A stretch of 9,253 nucleotides of DNA from an uncultured Pseudoxanthomonas sp. (lineage in GTDB: Bacteria; Pseudomonadota; Gammaproteobacteria; Xanthomonadales; Xanthomonadaceae). Under the pieces are notes generated by a model that saw nothing but the letters and a program-made list of their open reading frames with translations, did no database searches and had not been told where the DNA came from. The position numbers and the translations under genes are program-made. This document shows, piece after piece, positions 1 through 7,144 of the stretch. The stretch is from positions 1-9,253 of the forward strand of contig CAMPIO010000119.1 in the NCBI GenBank assembly GCA_946886405.1, read 5' to 3'. The first letter of the stretch is position 1, and every line of letters starts with the position of its first letter.

Positions 1-117
<117 letters not shown>

Positions 118-128
118 CACCGTGCGAG

Positions 129-164
129 CCCCTCTCCCGACGGGAGAGGGGTTGGGGTGAGGGT
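129..164 (+). repeat. Left copy of 36-base palindromic inverted repeat
   Basis: The first 23 bases (129-151) form a hairpin with arms CCCCTCTCCCG and CGGGAGAGGGG around a single base. A G-rich tail TTGGGGTGAGGGT follows (152-164). The whole 36-base unit matches the reverse complement of 528-563 at 34 positions, and both differences lie in the hairpin loop. It begins 11 bases after the hpd stop and ends 11 bases before the ATG of the nuclease gene. The GAGGG at its right end could act as a weak ribosome binding site for that gene. No T-run follows, so it is not a classical terminator. Repeats of this general look are common in Xanthomonad intergenic regions (family knowledge). Confidence 0.9.
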
Positions 165-175
165 ACGGTGGCGTC

Positions 176-595
176 ATGGACATCAAGCCGCCGTTACCCA
201 GTACCACGCTCCAATATTCGCGTCGTTTGCGTAGGGAGATGACCGATGCGGAACTCAAACTCTGGAAGGTTTTGCGCGGTCGGGGACTCGAAGGGCTCAA
301 GTTCCGCCGCCAGCACCCGATTCCGCCTTACATCGCCGATTTCTGTTGTATCGACAGGAAACTGATCGTCGAACTGGATGGATCTCAGCACACGGCACGG
401 TCCGACGCGGTCAGGACACGGATCCTGCGCTCACAAGGTTGGACCATCCTGCGCTTCTGGGATCATGATGTGTTGAGGGCGATAGAGGCCGTAGTCGAGG
501 GGATCTGGGAAGCCGCGCGCGTGCCGGACCCTCACCCCAACCCCTCTCCCGGTGGGAGAGGGGCACAAGCGAGAAGCGAGCGTGATGATGAGTAG
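176..595 (+). CDS. DUF559 / Vsr-like PD-(D/E)XK endonuclease-domain protein
   Basis: The 139-residue product has the hallmarks of the DUF559 family. These are an N-terminal helix with [19 protein letters not shown] (residues 16-34), the strand [17 protein letters not shown] (40-56), the core IVELDGSQH (64-72), and [15 protein letters not shown] (86-100). D55, E66, D68 and the Q71-H72 pair are the likely metal-binding/catalytic residues of a Vsr-like fold. The substrate is unknown, and action on DNA is inferred from the fold. The family-like part ends near residue 116. The tail [14 protein letters not shown] is simply the translated right-hand repeat, followed by ten residues read from the hmgA leader, so the original stop was probably lost or never present. 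The TAG at 593-595 lies inside hmgA, giving an 11-base overlap with its first ATG. Several AGG/AGA, TTA and ATA codons set it apart from its neighbours and suggest acquisition. A functional role in tyrosine catabolism is unlikely. Confidence 0.85.
   Translation: MDIKPPLPSTTLQYSRRLRREMTDAELKLWKVLRGRGLEGLKFRRQHPIPPYIADFCCIDRKLIVELDGSQHTARSDAVRTRILRSQGWTILRFWDHDVLRAIEAVVEGIWEAARVPDPHPNPSPGGRGAQARSERDDE
528..563 (-). repeat. Right copy of 36-base palindromic inverted repeat
   Basis: This is the inverted partner of 129-164. On the plus strand it begins ACCCTCACCCCAA, then has hairpin arms CCCCTCTCCC (541-550) and GGGAGAGGGG (554-563) around GGT. It lies inside the 3' end of the nuclease gene, where it encodes [12 protein letters not shown], and ends 21 bases before the first ATG of hmgA, so it forms most of the hmgA leader. 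The inner hairpin, or pairing with the left copy in the shared transcript, could affect access to the hmgA ribosome binding region. Confidence 0.9.
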
Positions 596-1883
596 CGACA
601 ACTACCAGACCGGCTTCGGCAACCACTTCGCCAGCGAGGCGATCGCTGGCACGCTTCCCGAAGGCCGCAACTCGCCGCAGCGCGTCGCCCACGGGTTGTA
701 CGCGGAGCAGCTGAGCGGTACGGCCTTCACCGCGCCGCGCGCCGAGAACCGTCGCAGCTGGCTGTACCGCATCCGCCCGGCGGCGATGCACGGGCCGTTC
801 GCACCTTACGCACAGCATCGGCTGCACAGCGATTTCAGCGCCGGACCGGTGTCGCCGGACCAGATGCGCTGGTCGCCGCTGCCGATGCCGGAAACGCCGA
901 CGGACTTCGTCGATGGGCTGTACACGATGGCGGGCAACGGCGGTCCCGAAGGCCAGCACGGCGTCGGCATCCATCTGTATGCCGCCAACCGCCCGATGCA
1001 GGGACGCTATTTCTACGATGCCGATGGCGAACTGCTGATCGTGCCGCAACAGGGCAGGCTGCGCATCGCCACCGAGTTCGGCGTGATCGACGTCGAGCCG
1101 CAACAGATCGCAGTGATCCCGCGGGGTGTGCGCTTCCTGGTCGAACTGCCCGACGGGGAAGCGCGCGGCTATGTCTGCGAAAACTTCGGTGCGCAGCTCC
1201 GCTTGCCCGACCTGGGCCCGATCGGCTCGAACGGGCTGGCCAATCCGCGCGATTTCGAAACACCGGTCGCGGCGTACGAGGACATGGAAGGCGAGTTCGA
1301 GCTCATCGCGAAATTCCAGGGCCACCTGTGGCGCGCGGACATCGGCCACTCGCCGCTGGACGTGGTGGGTTGGCATGGCAACTACGCGCCCTACCGCTAC
1401 GACCTGCGCCGCTTCAACACCATCGGCTCGATCAGCTTCGATCATCCCGATCCCTCGATCTTCCTGGTGCTGACCTCGCCGAGCGACACGCCGGGCGTGG
1501 GCAACATGGACTTCGTGATCTTCCCGCCGCGCTGGCTGGTGGCGCAGGACACGTTCCGGCCGCCGTGGTTCCATCGCAACATCGCCAGTGAATTCATGGG
1601 CCTGATCCATGGCGTGTACGACGCCAAGGCCGAGGGCTTCGCGCCGGGCGGCGCGTCGCTGCACAACTGCATGACCGGGCATGGACCGGATGCGGCGACC
1701 TTCGAGAAGGCGTCGAACGCCGACCTTTCCAAGCCGGACGTCATCACCGGCACGATGGCCTTCATGTTCGAGACGCGAGCGGTGATCCGGCCAACGCGCC
1801 AGGCCGCCGAAGCACCGCACCGCCAGCGCGACTACCAGGCGTGCTGGGCGGGCCTGCGCAAGCACTTCGCACCGAAGGACTGA
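585..1883 (+). CDS. hmgA: Homogentisate 1,2-dioxygenase
   Basis: This cytosolic non-haem Fe(II) dioxygenase opens the ring of homogentisate to give 4-maleylacetoacetate, the step after HPPD. The 432-residue product is full length for the family. It starts with the typical [16 protein letters not shown] block. Counting from the ATG at 585, the C-terminal cupin domain has [11 protein letters not shown] (His264 corresponds to the catalytic base), [11 protein letters not shown] (His330 and Glu336, iron ligands) and [12 protein letters not shown] (His360, and His366 as iron ligand). All the key residues are present. Two adjacent ATGs (585 and 588) are possible starts. I chose the first because GAGAAG at 571-576 is then 8 bases away. 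An in-frame ATG at 552 exists, but it lies inside the repeat and would add 11 non-conserved residues. The gene overlaps the end of the nuclease gene, so in a polycistronic mRNA its translation may be coupled to, or disturbed by, ribosomes leaving that gene. Confidence 0.96.
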   Translation: MMSSDNYQTGFGNHFASEAIAGTLPEGRNSPQRVAHGLYAEQLSGTAFTAPRAENRRSWLYRIRPAAMHGPFAPYAQHRLHSDFSAGPVSPDQMRWSPLPMPETPTDFVDGLYTMAGNGGPEGQHGVGIHLYAANRPMQGRYFYDADGELLIVPQQGRLRIATEFGVIDVEPQQIAVIPRGVRFLVELPDGEARGYVCENFGAQLRLPDLGPIGSNGLANPRDFETPVAAYEDMEGEFELIAKFQGHLWRADIGHSPLDVVGWHGNYAPYRYDLRRFNTIGSISFDHPDPSIFLVLTSPSDTPGVGNMDFVIFPPRWLVAQDTFRPPWFHRNIASEFMGLIHGVYDAKAEGFAPGGASLHNCMTGHGPDAATFEKASNADLSKPDVITGTMAFMFETRAVIRPTRQAAEAPHRQRDYQACWAGLRKHFAPKD

Positions 1884-1895
1884 GCCGCACCCCGG

Positions 1896-2432
1896 TCAGG
1901 GCAGGGCGGTTTCCACCTGCGAAGCGAGGAGGTCCTGCAGGCGTTGCAGGTCGTCGGGTGGCAGGGCTTCGAACAGGCGCTCGCGGATGCGTGCGGCGAG
2001 CGTGGCGGCTACACGGCCTTCCAGGAAACGGAACGCATCGGCGAGCGTCGCGAGCATGGCGTCGTCGTCCAGTCGCGCCTGCAGGTGGTCGCGATGGCGG
2101 CGTGCAGCGTCGTCGCGTTGCAGCTCCAGCATCCCCGACAGATAGACCTTCGCCGCCACCAGCGAACGTCGCGGTCCCGCGGACGCGCGGGCGGTTGGGG
2201 TCGGCGATGCCGCACCGGGCGCCACGGCCTGCACCGGCGCGGTGTCGACCAGGTATCCCGCCTGCACCAGGCGCTGCACCAGCAGCGGGGCATCCTGGCC
2301 GAGCAATCGCACCAGTTCTGCCAGGTCGCGTTGTCCGTCGCAGAGGATCAGCGTGCGTCGCTCACGCATGCCCAGCGAGCCCGTGTGGGCTTGCAGGGTC
2401 TGGCGGGCGAGATCGGTCTTGGACGGACGCAT
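1896..2432 (-). CDS. Conserved protein of unknown function, two helical parts
   Basis: The frame gives 178 residues from the ATG at 2432. I do not recognise a named function. The N-terminal part (about 1-62) contains RPSKTDLARQTLQ, then RERRTLILCDGQRDLAELVRLLG and VQRLVQAGYLV. This helix-turn-helix-like pattern of short helices ending in an aliphatic strand resembles a small winged-helix or two-helix module seen in several proteobacterial regulators. A Pro/Ala/Thr-rich linker (about 65-88) follows, then a second, highly charged helical part (89-178) containing RRSLVAAKVYLSGMLELQR. There is no signal peptide or membrane segment, so it is probably cytosolic. The frame is open further upstream, with an alternative ATG at 2486 adding 18 residues. 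I prefer 2432 because the RPSKTDLARQ segment looks like a natural N-terminus. Neither start has a strong Shine-Dalgarno site. It converges on hmgA with only 12 bases between stop codons. Confidence 0.7.
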   Translation of the reverse strand: MRPSKTDLARQTLQAHTGSLGMRERRTLILCDGQRDLAELVRLLGQDAPLLVQRLVQAGYLVDTAPVQAVAPGAASPTPTARASAGPRRSLVAAKVYLSGMLELQRDDAARRHRDHLQARLDDDAMLATLADAFRFLEGRVAATLAARIRERLFEALPPDDLQRLQDLLASQVETALP

Positions 2433-2545
2433 GGCGAAGGATGCAGTAACCGCGCGCAGGCTAGTGGTGCGCGATGAAGTGCGCATGACAGCAGCGCGTT
2501 CGCGGCGATTTAACGCGTGAACGCTAGGATTCAGGTTTGTGCAAT

Positions 2546-2551
2546 GGAGAG
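2546..2551 (+). promoter_or_regulatory. Ribosome binding site of the lipoprotein gene
   Basis: GGAGAG lies 5 bases before the ATG at 2557, the best Shine-Dalgarno match in the divergent intergenic region. It decides the start at 2557 over the in-frame GTG at 2539, which would also put charged and bulky residues before the signal peptide. Confidence 0.6.
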
Positions 2552-2556
2552 AGCCG

Positions 2557-3177
2557 ATGAAGTCGATGCTGCCGATCGTGATGGTCGTCACGCTGTTGTC
2601 CGCGTGCCAGCGCGAGGAAGCCGGTGCGCCGCCAGCGGAGCCGACGACCACGGCGACCAGCACCCCGATGGCGGAAGCCCCGGCACCCACGCCCGCCGTG
2701 GACGACACCGCCGCGCCCGCCGGTCCGGTCACCCAGGCCAGTTTCCTCGGCTACGGCGACATGAAGCTGGGCAGCACGGTCGACGAAGCGCGCACCGCGT
2801 GGGGGGGCGAACTCAATGGTGCACCCATGGAAGGCACCACCTGCCATTACGTGTGGCCGAAGTGGATCACGCGGCCCGCCGACTTCGCTTTCATGATGGA
2901 AGAAGGCAAGTTCGTCCGCTACGACGTCGGCACGGACAAGGAAACCGCGCCCGGTGGCGGCAAGGTCGGCATGAGTATCGAGGAGCTGCAGAAGCTCTAC
3001 GGCGGCGCGCTGAAGGCCTCGCCACACAAGTACACGCAGGGTGGCCAGTACCTGGCGATGGATGCCGGTGACGTCGCGCCGACCCGGCTGGTGTTCGAGG
3101 CCGACGCGTCGGGCAAGGTCACCTCGTGGCGGGTGGGCCTGTCGCCGCAGGTCGATTACGTGGAAGGCTGCTCCTGA
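2557..3177 (+). CDS. Putative lipoprotein with two SmpA/BLIP-like units
   Basis: The 206-residue product begins with a short lipoprotein signal peptide (MKSMLPIVMVVTLLSAC). The lipobox is LLSAC with Cys17 as the lipidated residue, so the mature protein should be membrane-anchored and face the periplasm. A low-complexity Ala/Pro/Thr linker (about 21-60) follows, as is usual for spacing a domain off the membrane. The folded part seems to hold two related units. The first runs from GYGDMKLGSTVDEARTAWGG (65-84) and the second from GGKVGMSIEELQKLYGG (134-150), each with a Gly-rich lead, Thr or Ser, an acidic-helix EA/EE motif and a Gly turn, as in SmpA/BLIP-type folds. Cys96 and Cys205 could form a disulphide. 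I do not know its function. The gene stands alone, divergent from the minus-strand gene, and is followed by a strong hairpin. Confidence 0.8.
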   Translation: MKSMLPIVMVVTLLSACQREEAGAPPAEPTTTATSTPMAEAPAPTPAVDDTAAPAGPVTQASFLGYGDMKLGSTVDEARTAWGGELNGAPMEGTTCHYVWPKWITRPADFAFMMEEGKFVRYDVGTDKETAPGGGKVGMSIEELQKLYGGALKASPHKYTQGGQYLAMDAGDVAPTRLVFEADASGKVTSWRVGLSPQVDYVEGCS

Positions 3178-3187
3178 GCCGTCGCGT

Positions 3188-3229
3188 CCGCCTGCGGTAG
3201 GCCTTCGCTGGCCCTGCCGTCGCAGGCGG
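3188..3229 (+). terminator. G+C-rich hairpin after the lipoprotein gene
   Basis: The outer arms CCGCCTGCG (3188-3196) and CGCAGGCGG (3221-3229) are perfectly complementary over 9 bases. An inner GGCC/GGCC stem (3200-3203 with 3210-3213) closes the loop TTCGCT. It starts 10 bases after the lipoprotein stop. No T-run follows on either strand, so intrinsic termination is uncertain. A TAGAAT at 3233-3238, just downstream, could be a -10 element for the antiporter gene, but no convincing -35 box is visible at the right distance. Confidence 0.4.
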
Positions 3230-3269
3230 GCATAGAATCGCCGCACACCACACGGGAAGGGGTCGTGCG

Positions 3270-4220
3270 ATGACGGAAGCCTGGGGTTACTTCGCACTGG
3301 GGCTGGTGCTGCTGGCGCTGGGTGGCGATTCCATCGTCAAGGGTGCATCGGGACTGGCGCAGCGGGTCGGTGCCTCGCCGTTCGTGGCGGGGCTGTTGCT
3401 GATCGCGTTCGGCACCTCGTTGCCGGAACTGGCGGTCAATGCGCGCGCGGCGTGGGTCGGCTCGCAGGAACTCGCCCTCGGCAATGCCGTCGGCAGCAAT
3501 ATCGTCAACCTCGGCCTGACCCTGGGCGTGGCGGCGCTGGTGGCGCCGTTGCTGGTCAGGCTGCGCGTACTGTCGCCGCTGCTGGTGCTGCTGGCACTGG
3601 CCTCGCTCGCGCTGATCGTGTTCGGCCTGGATGGCGTGGTCAGCCGTGTCGAAGGCGGTGTGCTGCTGCTGGGATTCGTCGCGGCGCTGGCGTTCCTGCT
3701 GGCGCGCGCGCCGCGCGAGGCGCAAGCGGTGCGTACCGACGTCGAAGCGTTCGCCACCACGCGCACGGTGTTGTGGTTGAACCTGCTGCGATTCGTGGTG
3801 GCGGCCGTGCTGCTTTACTTCGGTGCGCGCTATGTCGTGCAGGCGGCGCCGATGATCGGTGAAGGGTGGGGCCTGTCGCCGTTGCTCACGGGCCTGTTGC
3901 CAGTGGCGATCGGCACCGCGTTGCCTGAAATCGCCGCCGCTGTCATGGCGGCGCGACGCGGCCAGGGCGACATGGTCGCGGGACATGTCATCGGGTCGAG
4001 CCTGTTCAATCTGCTGGTCGTGGTCGGCGGCATGGCCGCGTTCCGCCCGCTGGCCTTGCCGGAATCCTTCGTGCGGCTGGAATTGCCGGCCGCCATCGCC
4101 TTCGTGCTGGTGCTGTATCCCATGCTGCGCGGTGACCTGCGCATCAGCCGCGTGGAAGGCGGCATCCTGCTCGCTGCGTTCGTCGGCTGGGTGGTCCTGG
4201 AGATCGCGTTGCTCGCCTGA
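3270..4220 (+). CDS. CaCA-family sodium/calcium antiporter (YrbG type)
   Basis: This 316-residue inner-membrane protein has about ten hydrophobic segments and two inverted alpha-repeats, the signature of the Ca2+:cation antiporter family, which usually exports Ca2+ in exchange for Na+. Alpha-1 is GTSLPELAVN...GNAVGSNIVNLG (48-82, with Glu53 and Asn80 as expected ion ligands). Alpha-2 is GTALPEIAAA...GHVIGSSLFNLL (215-249, with Glu220 and Asn247). The halves are joined by a hydrophilic stretch around 146-165. In alpha-2 the two usual asparagines of GNVIGSN are His239 and Ser244, so its ion preference may differ. The ATG at 3270 has GGAAGGGG at 3255-3262, 7 bases upstream, and fixes the start. 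It precedes the mrp operon on the same strand, separated by 92 bases and a hairpin, so co-transcription is possible but not required. Confidence 0.92.
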   Translation: MTEAWGYFALGLVLLALGGDSIVKGASGLAQRVGASPFVAGLLLIAFGTSLPELAVNARAAWVGSQELALGNAVGSNIVNLGLTLGVAALVAPLLVRLRVLSPLLVLLALASLALIVFGLDGVVSRVEGGVLLLGFVAALAFLLARAPREAQAVRTDVEAFATTRTVLWLNLLRFVVAAVLLYFGARYVVQAAPMIGEGWGLSPLLTGLLPVAIGTALPEIAAAVMAARRGQGDMVAGHVIGSSLFNLLVVVGGMAAFRPLALPESFVRLELPAAIAFVLVLYPMLRGDLRISRVEGGILLAAFVGWVVLEIALLA

Positions 4221-4239
4221 CCTGAACCGCGGGTCAGGC
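4215..4239 (+). terminator. Hairpin overlapping the antiporter stop codon
   Basis: GCCTGACC (4215-4222) and GGTCAGGC (4232-4239) form a perfect 8-base stem with a 9-base loop. The TGA of the sodium/calcium antiporter gene is in the left arm. The following sequence is only moderately T-rich (GGGTTTGTT about 11 bases further on), so it is a weak candidate for an intrinsic terminator or attenuator between this gene and mrpA. Confidence 0.35.
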
Positions 4240-4312
4240 TTGCGTGAACGGGTTTGTTAAACTCGGGGCGATTGCTCGCGAATGACGCATTCCCTGCAAC
4301 GCAAGGCGGTAG
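4240..4312 (+). promoter_or_regulatory. Probable leader/promoter region of the mrp operon
   Basis: This is the only non-coding stretch before the mrp genes. It contains the most A+T-rich patch nearby (GTTTGTTAAAC, 4252-4262, an imperfect GTTT/AAAC palindrome). TAAACT at 4258-4263 is a poor -10 candidate, and no -35 box lies at standard spacing. AAGG (4303-4306), six bases before the ATG at 4313, is the likely ribosome binding site. The promoter assignment rests on position and composition only. Confidence 0.3.
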
Positions 4313-7144
4313 ATGATCCCTTTCCTTGAAATCCTGCTGGCGCTGCCGTTCGTGCTCGCGCTGGTGGTGGCGCTGGCGCGCGGCCTTCCGCGCGGCGCGA
4401 CCGCATGGCTGGCCGGCCTGGCGCCACTGCTGGGCCTGGTGCTGCTGGCGTGGATGACACCCAGTGTGCTTCAGGGGTGGGACGTACGCGCCGACCACGC
4501 GTGGATTCCGCAGATCGGCCTCGCGTTCACGCTTCGCCTGGATGGGTTGGCGTGGATGTTCGCCGGCATGGTGCTGGCGATCGGTGCGCTGGTGGTGATG
4601 TACGCGCACTACTACCTCAGCGCGAAGGACAGCGCGCCACGCTTCTTCGCGTGCCTGCTGCTGTTCATGGGATCGATGCTGGGCGTGGTGCTGGCGGGCA
4701 ACCTGTTGCTGCTGGTGGTGTTCTGGGAACTGACCAGCATCAGCTCGTTCCTGCTGATCGGCTTCTGGTCGCATCGACAGGATGCGCGTGAAGGCGCGCG
4801 CATGGCGTTGGCGATCACCGGCGCCGGCGGCTTGGCGCTGCTCGGCGGCGTGCTGCTGATCGGGCGCATCGTCGGCAGCTACGACCTGGATATCGTGCTG
4901 GCCTCGGGCGACCTGATCCGTGCGAGCTCGCTGTATCCATGGGCGCTCATGCTGGTGCTGGCGGGCGTGTTCACCAAGAGTGCGCAGTTCCCGCTGCATT
5001 TCTGGCTGCCACACGCGATGGCCGCGCCGACGCCGGTGTCGGCCTACCTGCATTCGGCCACGATGGTGAAGGCCGGCGTGTTCCTGCTGGCGCGCCTGCA
5101 TCCGGCGCTGGCGGGCACCGACCTGTTCTTCTACGTGGTGACCAGCGTCGGCGCGATGACGCTGCTGGTCGGTGCGTGGTACGCCATCTTCCAGCATGAC
5201 CTGAAGGGCCTGCTGGCGTATTCGACCATCTCCCACCTGGGCCTGATCACGCTGCTGTTCGGCATCTCCACGCCCATGGCGGTCGTGGCTGGCGTGTTCC
5301 ACATCCTCAACCACGCCACGTTCAAGGCGTCGCTGTTCATGGCGGCGGGCATCATCGACCACGAGACCGGCACGCGCGACATGCGACGGCTCGGCAACCT
5401 GCGGCGCTACCTGCCGTGGACCAGTGCACTGGCGATCGTCGCGTCGCTGGCGATGGCGGGTATTCCGCTGCTCAACGGCTTCCTGTCGAAGGAAATGTTC
5501 TTCGCCGAGGCGCTGGATATCGCGGGCCACCGTGGCATGCGCAACGCGATCGCGGTGGCGGCGCTGCTGTACGGCATGTTCGGCGTGGCCTACAGCCTGC
5601 GCTTCGTCTACGAGACGTTCTTCGGCAGTGGTCCGCGCGCACTCGACGTTACCCCGCACGAGCCGCCGCGCTGGATGAAGATTCCCGTGGAAGTGCTGGT
5701 GGTGCTGTGCGTGGCGGTGGGCATGTTCCCGGCGTGGACAGTGGCGCCCGTGCTGCATGCCGGCGCTGGCGCGATCCTCGGCGACGCCATGCCCGAATAC
5801 AGCCTGGCGGTGTGGCACGGCATCAATACGCCGCTGCTGATGAGCCTGGCCGGCATCGCCGGCGGCATCGTGCTGTATTTCGGACTGCGCCGGCTGTTCG
5901 ACCTGCACGCGATCGTGCGCCGCTCGCTGGGCCGCAACGTGTTCCGCTGGAACATGGACGCGCTGTACGCGCTGGCCGGCCGCTTCACCGGTCGGCTCGG
6001 CAACGGCAGCCTGCAGCGCAGCCTGCTGTGGCTGGTACTGGCGGCCATCGTGGCCGGCGCAGCGCCATTCGTCGCGGGCGACGCCGCACCGGTGCAGTGG
6101 CGCGCATCGCAACCGATGCCGCTGCTGGGCTGGCTGTTGTGGCTGGTGCTGGTGGCCTGCGCCGTGTGGACGATCCGGCTGTACCGGCAGCGGCTGCTTG
6201 CGGTGGTGGTGCTGGGCGGCGCGGGACTGATGGTCAGCCTGACGTTCGTGTTCCTGTCCGCACCCGACCTGGCGTTGACCCAGTTGATGGTGGAAATGGT
6301 CAGCCTGGTCCTTTTGTTGCTGGGCCTGCACTACCTGCCACCGCGCTCGCCGCCCGAGCGCACGCCGCGCCGCCGCGTGCGCGACATCGCGGTGGCGCTC
6401 GCGGCGGGCATCGGCACCGGTGTGCTGGCCTATCTGGTGATGACACGGCCGGGGGACACGATCAGTGGCGAACTGCTGGCGCGCTCGCTGCCCGAAGCCT
6501 ACGGCAGCAACGTGGTCAATGTGATCCTGGTGGATTTCCGCGGCTTCGATACGTTCGGCGAGATCACCGTGTTCGGCATCGCCGCGCTGATCGTGCATGC
6601 GCTGCTGCGTCGCGCCCGGATGGCGCCGGAGAAGATCATGTCCGGGCCGCCCATCGCGTTGCCGGTGCCCGCGGATCTTGCGCAGCTCATGTTCCCGCTG
6701 ACACTGACGGTGTCCGTTTTCCTGTTCCTGCGCGGGCACAACGCGCCGGGCGGTGGCTTCATCGCTGGCCTGGTGCTGGCGGTGCCGCTGCTGGTGCAGT
6801 ACGTGATCCAGGGCGCGGCGTCGGTGGAGTCGCGCTTCGGCTTCGACTACGTGCGCTGCATCGGCGTGGGATTGATCATCGCCGGCCTGAGCGGCGTGGC
6901 GTCGATGGGCTTCGGCGTGCCGTTCCTCACCAGCGGCCATCTCGACCTGCACCTGCCGGTGATCGGCACGGTGCCGCTGGCCAGTGCCATCGGCTTCGAC
7001 ACCGGCGTCTACCTGGTGGTGTTCGGTGGCGCCATGCTGATCCTGTCGATGATGGGCACCATCCGGCCGTCGCGCACGCGCGTGTCGCACCTGGGCGTGA
7101 TGGAACCGGGTGAGCGTTCCACCCGCACGGGAGAACTGCGCTGA
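4313..7144 (+). CDS. mrpA: Mrp-type Na+/H+ antiporter subunit A fused to subunit B
   Basis: This 943-residue polytopic inner-membrane protein is the largest subunit of the Mrp/Mnh/Pha antiporter, which exchanges cytoplasmic Na+ (or K+) for protons. Residues 1 to about 520 form the NuoL-like core. It has the TM5 glutamate in VVFWELTS (Glu139), the TM7 lysine in FTKSAQFPLHFWLPHAM (Lys222), ATMVKAG (Lys253), DLKGLLAYSTISHLG (Lys298, His308), NHATFKASLF (Lys338) and NGFLSKEMFF (Lys393). The MrpA-specific C-terminal part includes FLSAPDLALTQLMVEMVS (Glu661) and VDFRGFDTFGEITVFG (Asp741, Asp746, Glu750), residues in the region held to form part of the Na+ path. Residues from about 775 to 920 are a complete MrpB domain (FLRGHNAPGGGFIAG, then FDTGVYLVVFGG). 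No separate mrpB follows, so this is the fused-AB arrangement known from the Pha systems. The start has AAGG six bases upstream. The TGA overlaps the ATG of a five-codon mini-ORF leading into mrpC. Confidence 0.96.
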   Translation: MIPFLEILLALPFVLALVVALARGLPRGATAWLAGLAPLLGLVLLAWMTPSVLQGWDVRADHAWIPQIGLAFTLRLDGLAWMFAGMVLAIGALVVMYAHYYLSAKDSAPRFFACLLLFMGSMLGVVLAGNLLLLVVFWELTSISSFLLIGFWSHRQDAREGARMALAITGAGGLALLGGVLLIGRIVGSYDLDIVLASGDLIRASSLYPWALMLVLAGVFTKSAQFPLHFWLPHAMAAPTPVSAYLHSATMVKAGVFLLARLHPALAGTDLFFYVVTSVGAMTLLVGAWYAIFQHDLKGLLAYSTISHLGLITLLFGISTPMAVVAGVFHILNHATFKASLFMAAGIIDHETGTRDMRRLGNLRRYLPWTSALAIVASLAMAGIPLLNGFLSKEMFFAEALDIAGHRGMRNAIAVAALLYGMFGVAYSLRFVYETFFGSGPRALDVTPHEPPRWMKIPVEVLVVLCVAVGMFPAWTVAPVLHAGAGAILGDAMPEYSLAVWHGINTPLLMSLAGIAGGIVLYFGLRRLFDLHAIVRRSLGRNVFRWNMDALYALAGRFTGRLGNGSLQRSLLWLVLAAIVAGAAPFVAGDAAPVQWRASQPMPLLGWLLWLVLVACAVWTIRLYRQRLLAVVVLGGAGLMVSLTFVFLSAPDLALTQLMVEMVSLVLLLLGLHYLPPRSPPERTPRRRVRDIAVALAAGIGTGVLAYLVMTRPGDTISGELLARSLPEAYGSNVVNVILVDFRGFDTFGEITVFGIAALIVHALLRRARMAPEKIMSGPPIALPVPADLAQLMFPLTLTVSVFLFLRGHNAPGGGFIAGLVLAVPLLVQYVIQGAASVESRFGFDYVRCIGVGLIIAGLSGVASMGFGVPFLTSGHLDLHLPVIGTVPLASAIGFDTGVYLVVFGGAMLILSMMGTIRPSRTRVSHLGVMEPGERSTRTGELR

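Larger units (their letters stand above)
129..563 (+). mobile_element. Putative small cassette: DUF559 nuclease gene bounded by inverted palindromic repeats
   Basis: The 435-base unit consists of a palindromic repeat, a nuclease gene, and the same repeat in inverted orientation. It sits between two genes of one pathway (hpd and hmgA). Seen directly: 34 of 36 bases agree between the inverted copies. The enclosed gene uses four AGG and two AGA arginine codons plus one TTA and one ATA in 139 codons, far more of these codons than the flanking genes use. The layout recalls REP/RAYT units, in which an enzyme gene is flanked by the palindromes it acts on, but here the enzyme belongs to a nuclease family rather than the HUH transposases. 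I see no clear target-site duplication outside the repeats. Mobility is inferred, not shown. Confidence 0.45.

Noticed and set aside
129..151. Left hairpin as an intrinsic terminator of hpd
   Set aside because: The stem is strong but is followed by a G-rich tail rather than a T-run, and the same sequence occurs inside coding sequence at 541-563. It is better explained as a repeat element.
552..584. Upstream ATG at 552 as the start of hmgA
   Set aside because: It lies within the hairpin loop of the right repeat, lacks a Shine-Dalgarno site, and would add 11 residues not typical of the family.
411..1865. Minus-strand open frame of 484 codons opposite hmgA
   Set aside because: Antisense shadow of hmgA, with Arg/Ala/His-rich sequence and no recognisable domain. 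It also runs through the repeat.
5416..7113. Plus-strand open frame of 565 codons inside mrpA in another frame
   Set aside because: Arg/Ala/Gly-rich out-of-frame translation of mrpA, which itself has full-length MrpA and MrpB domains.
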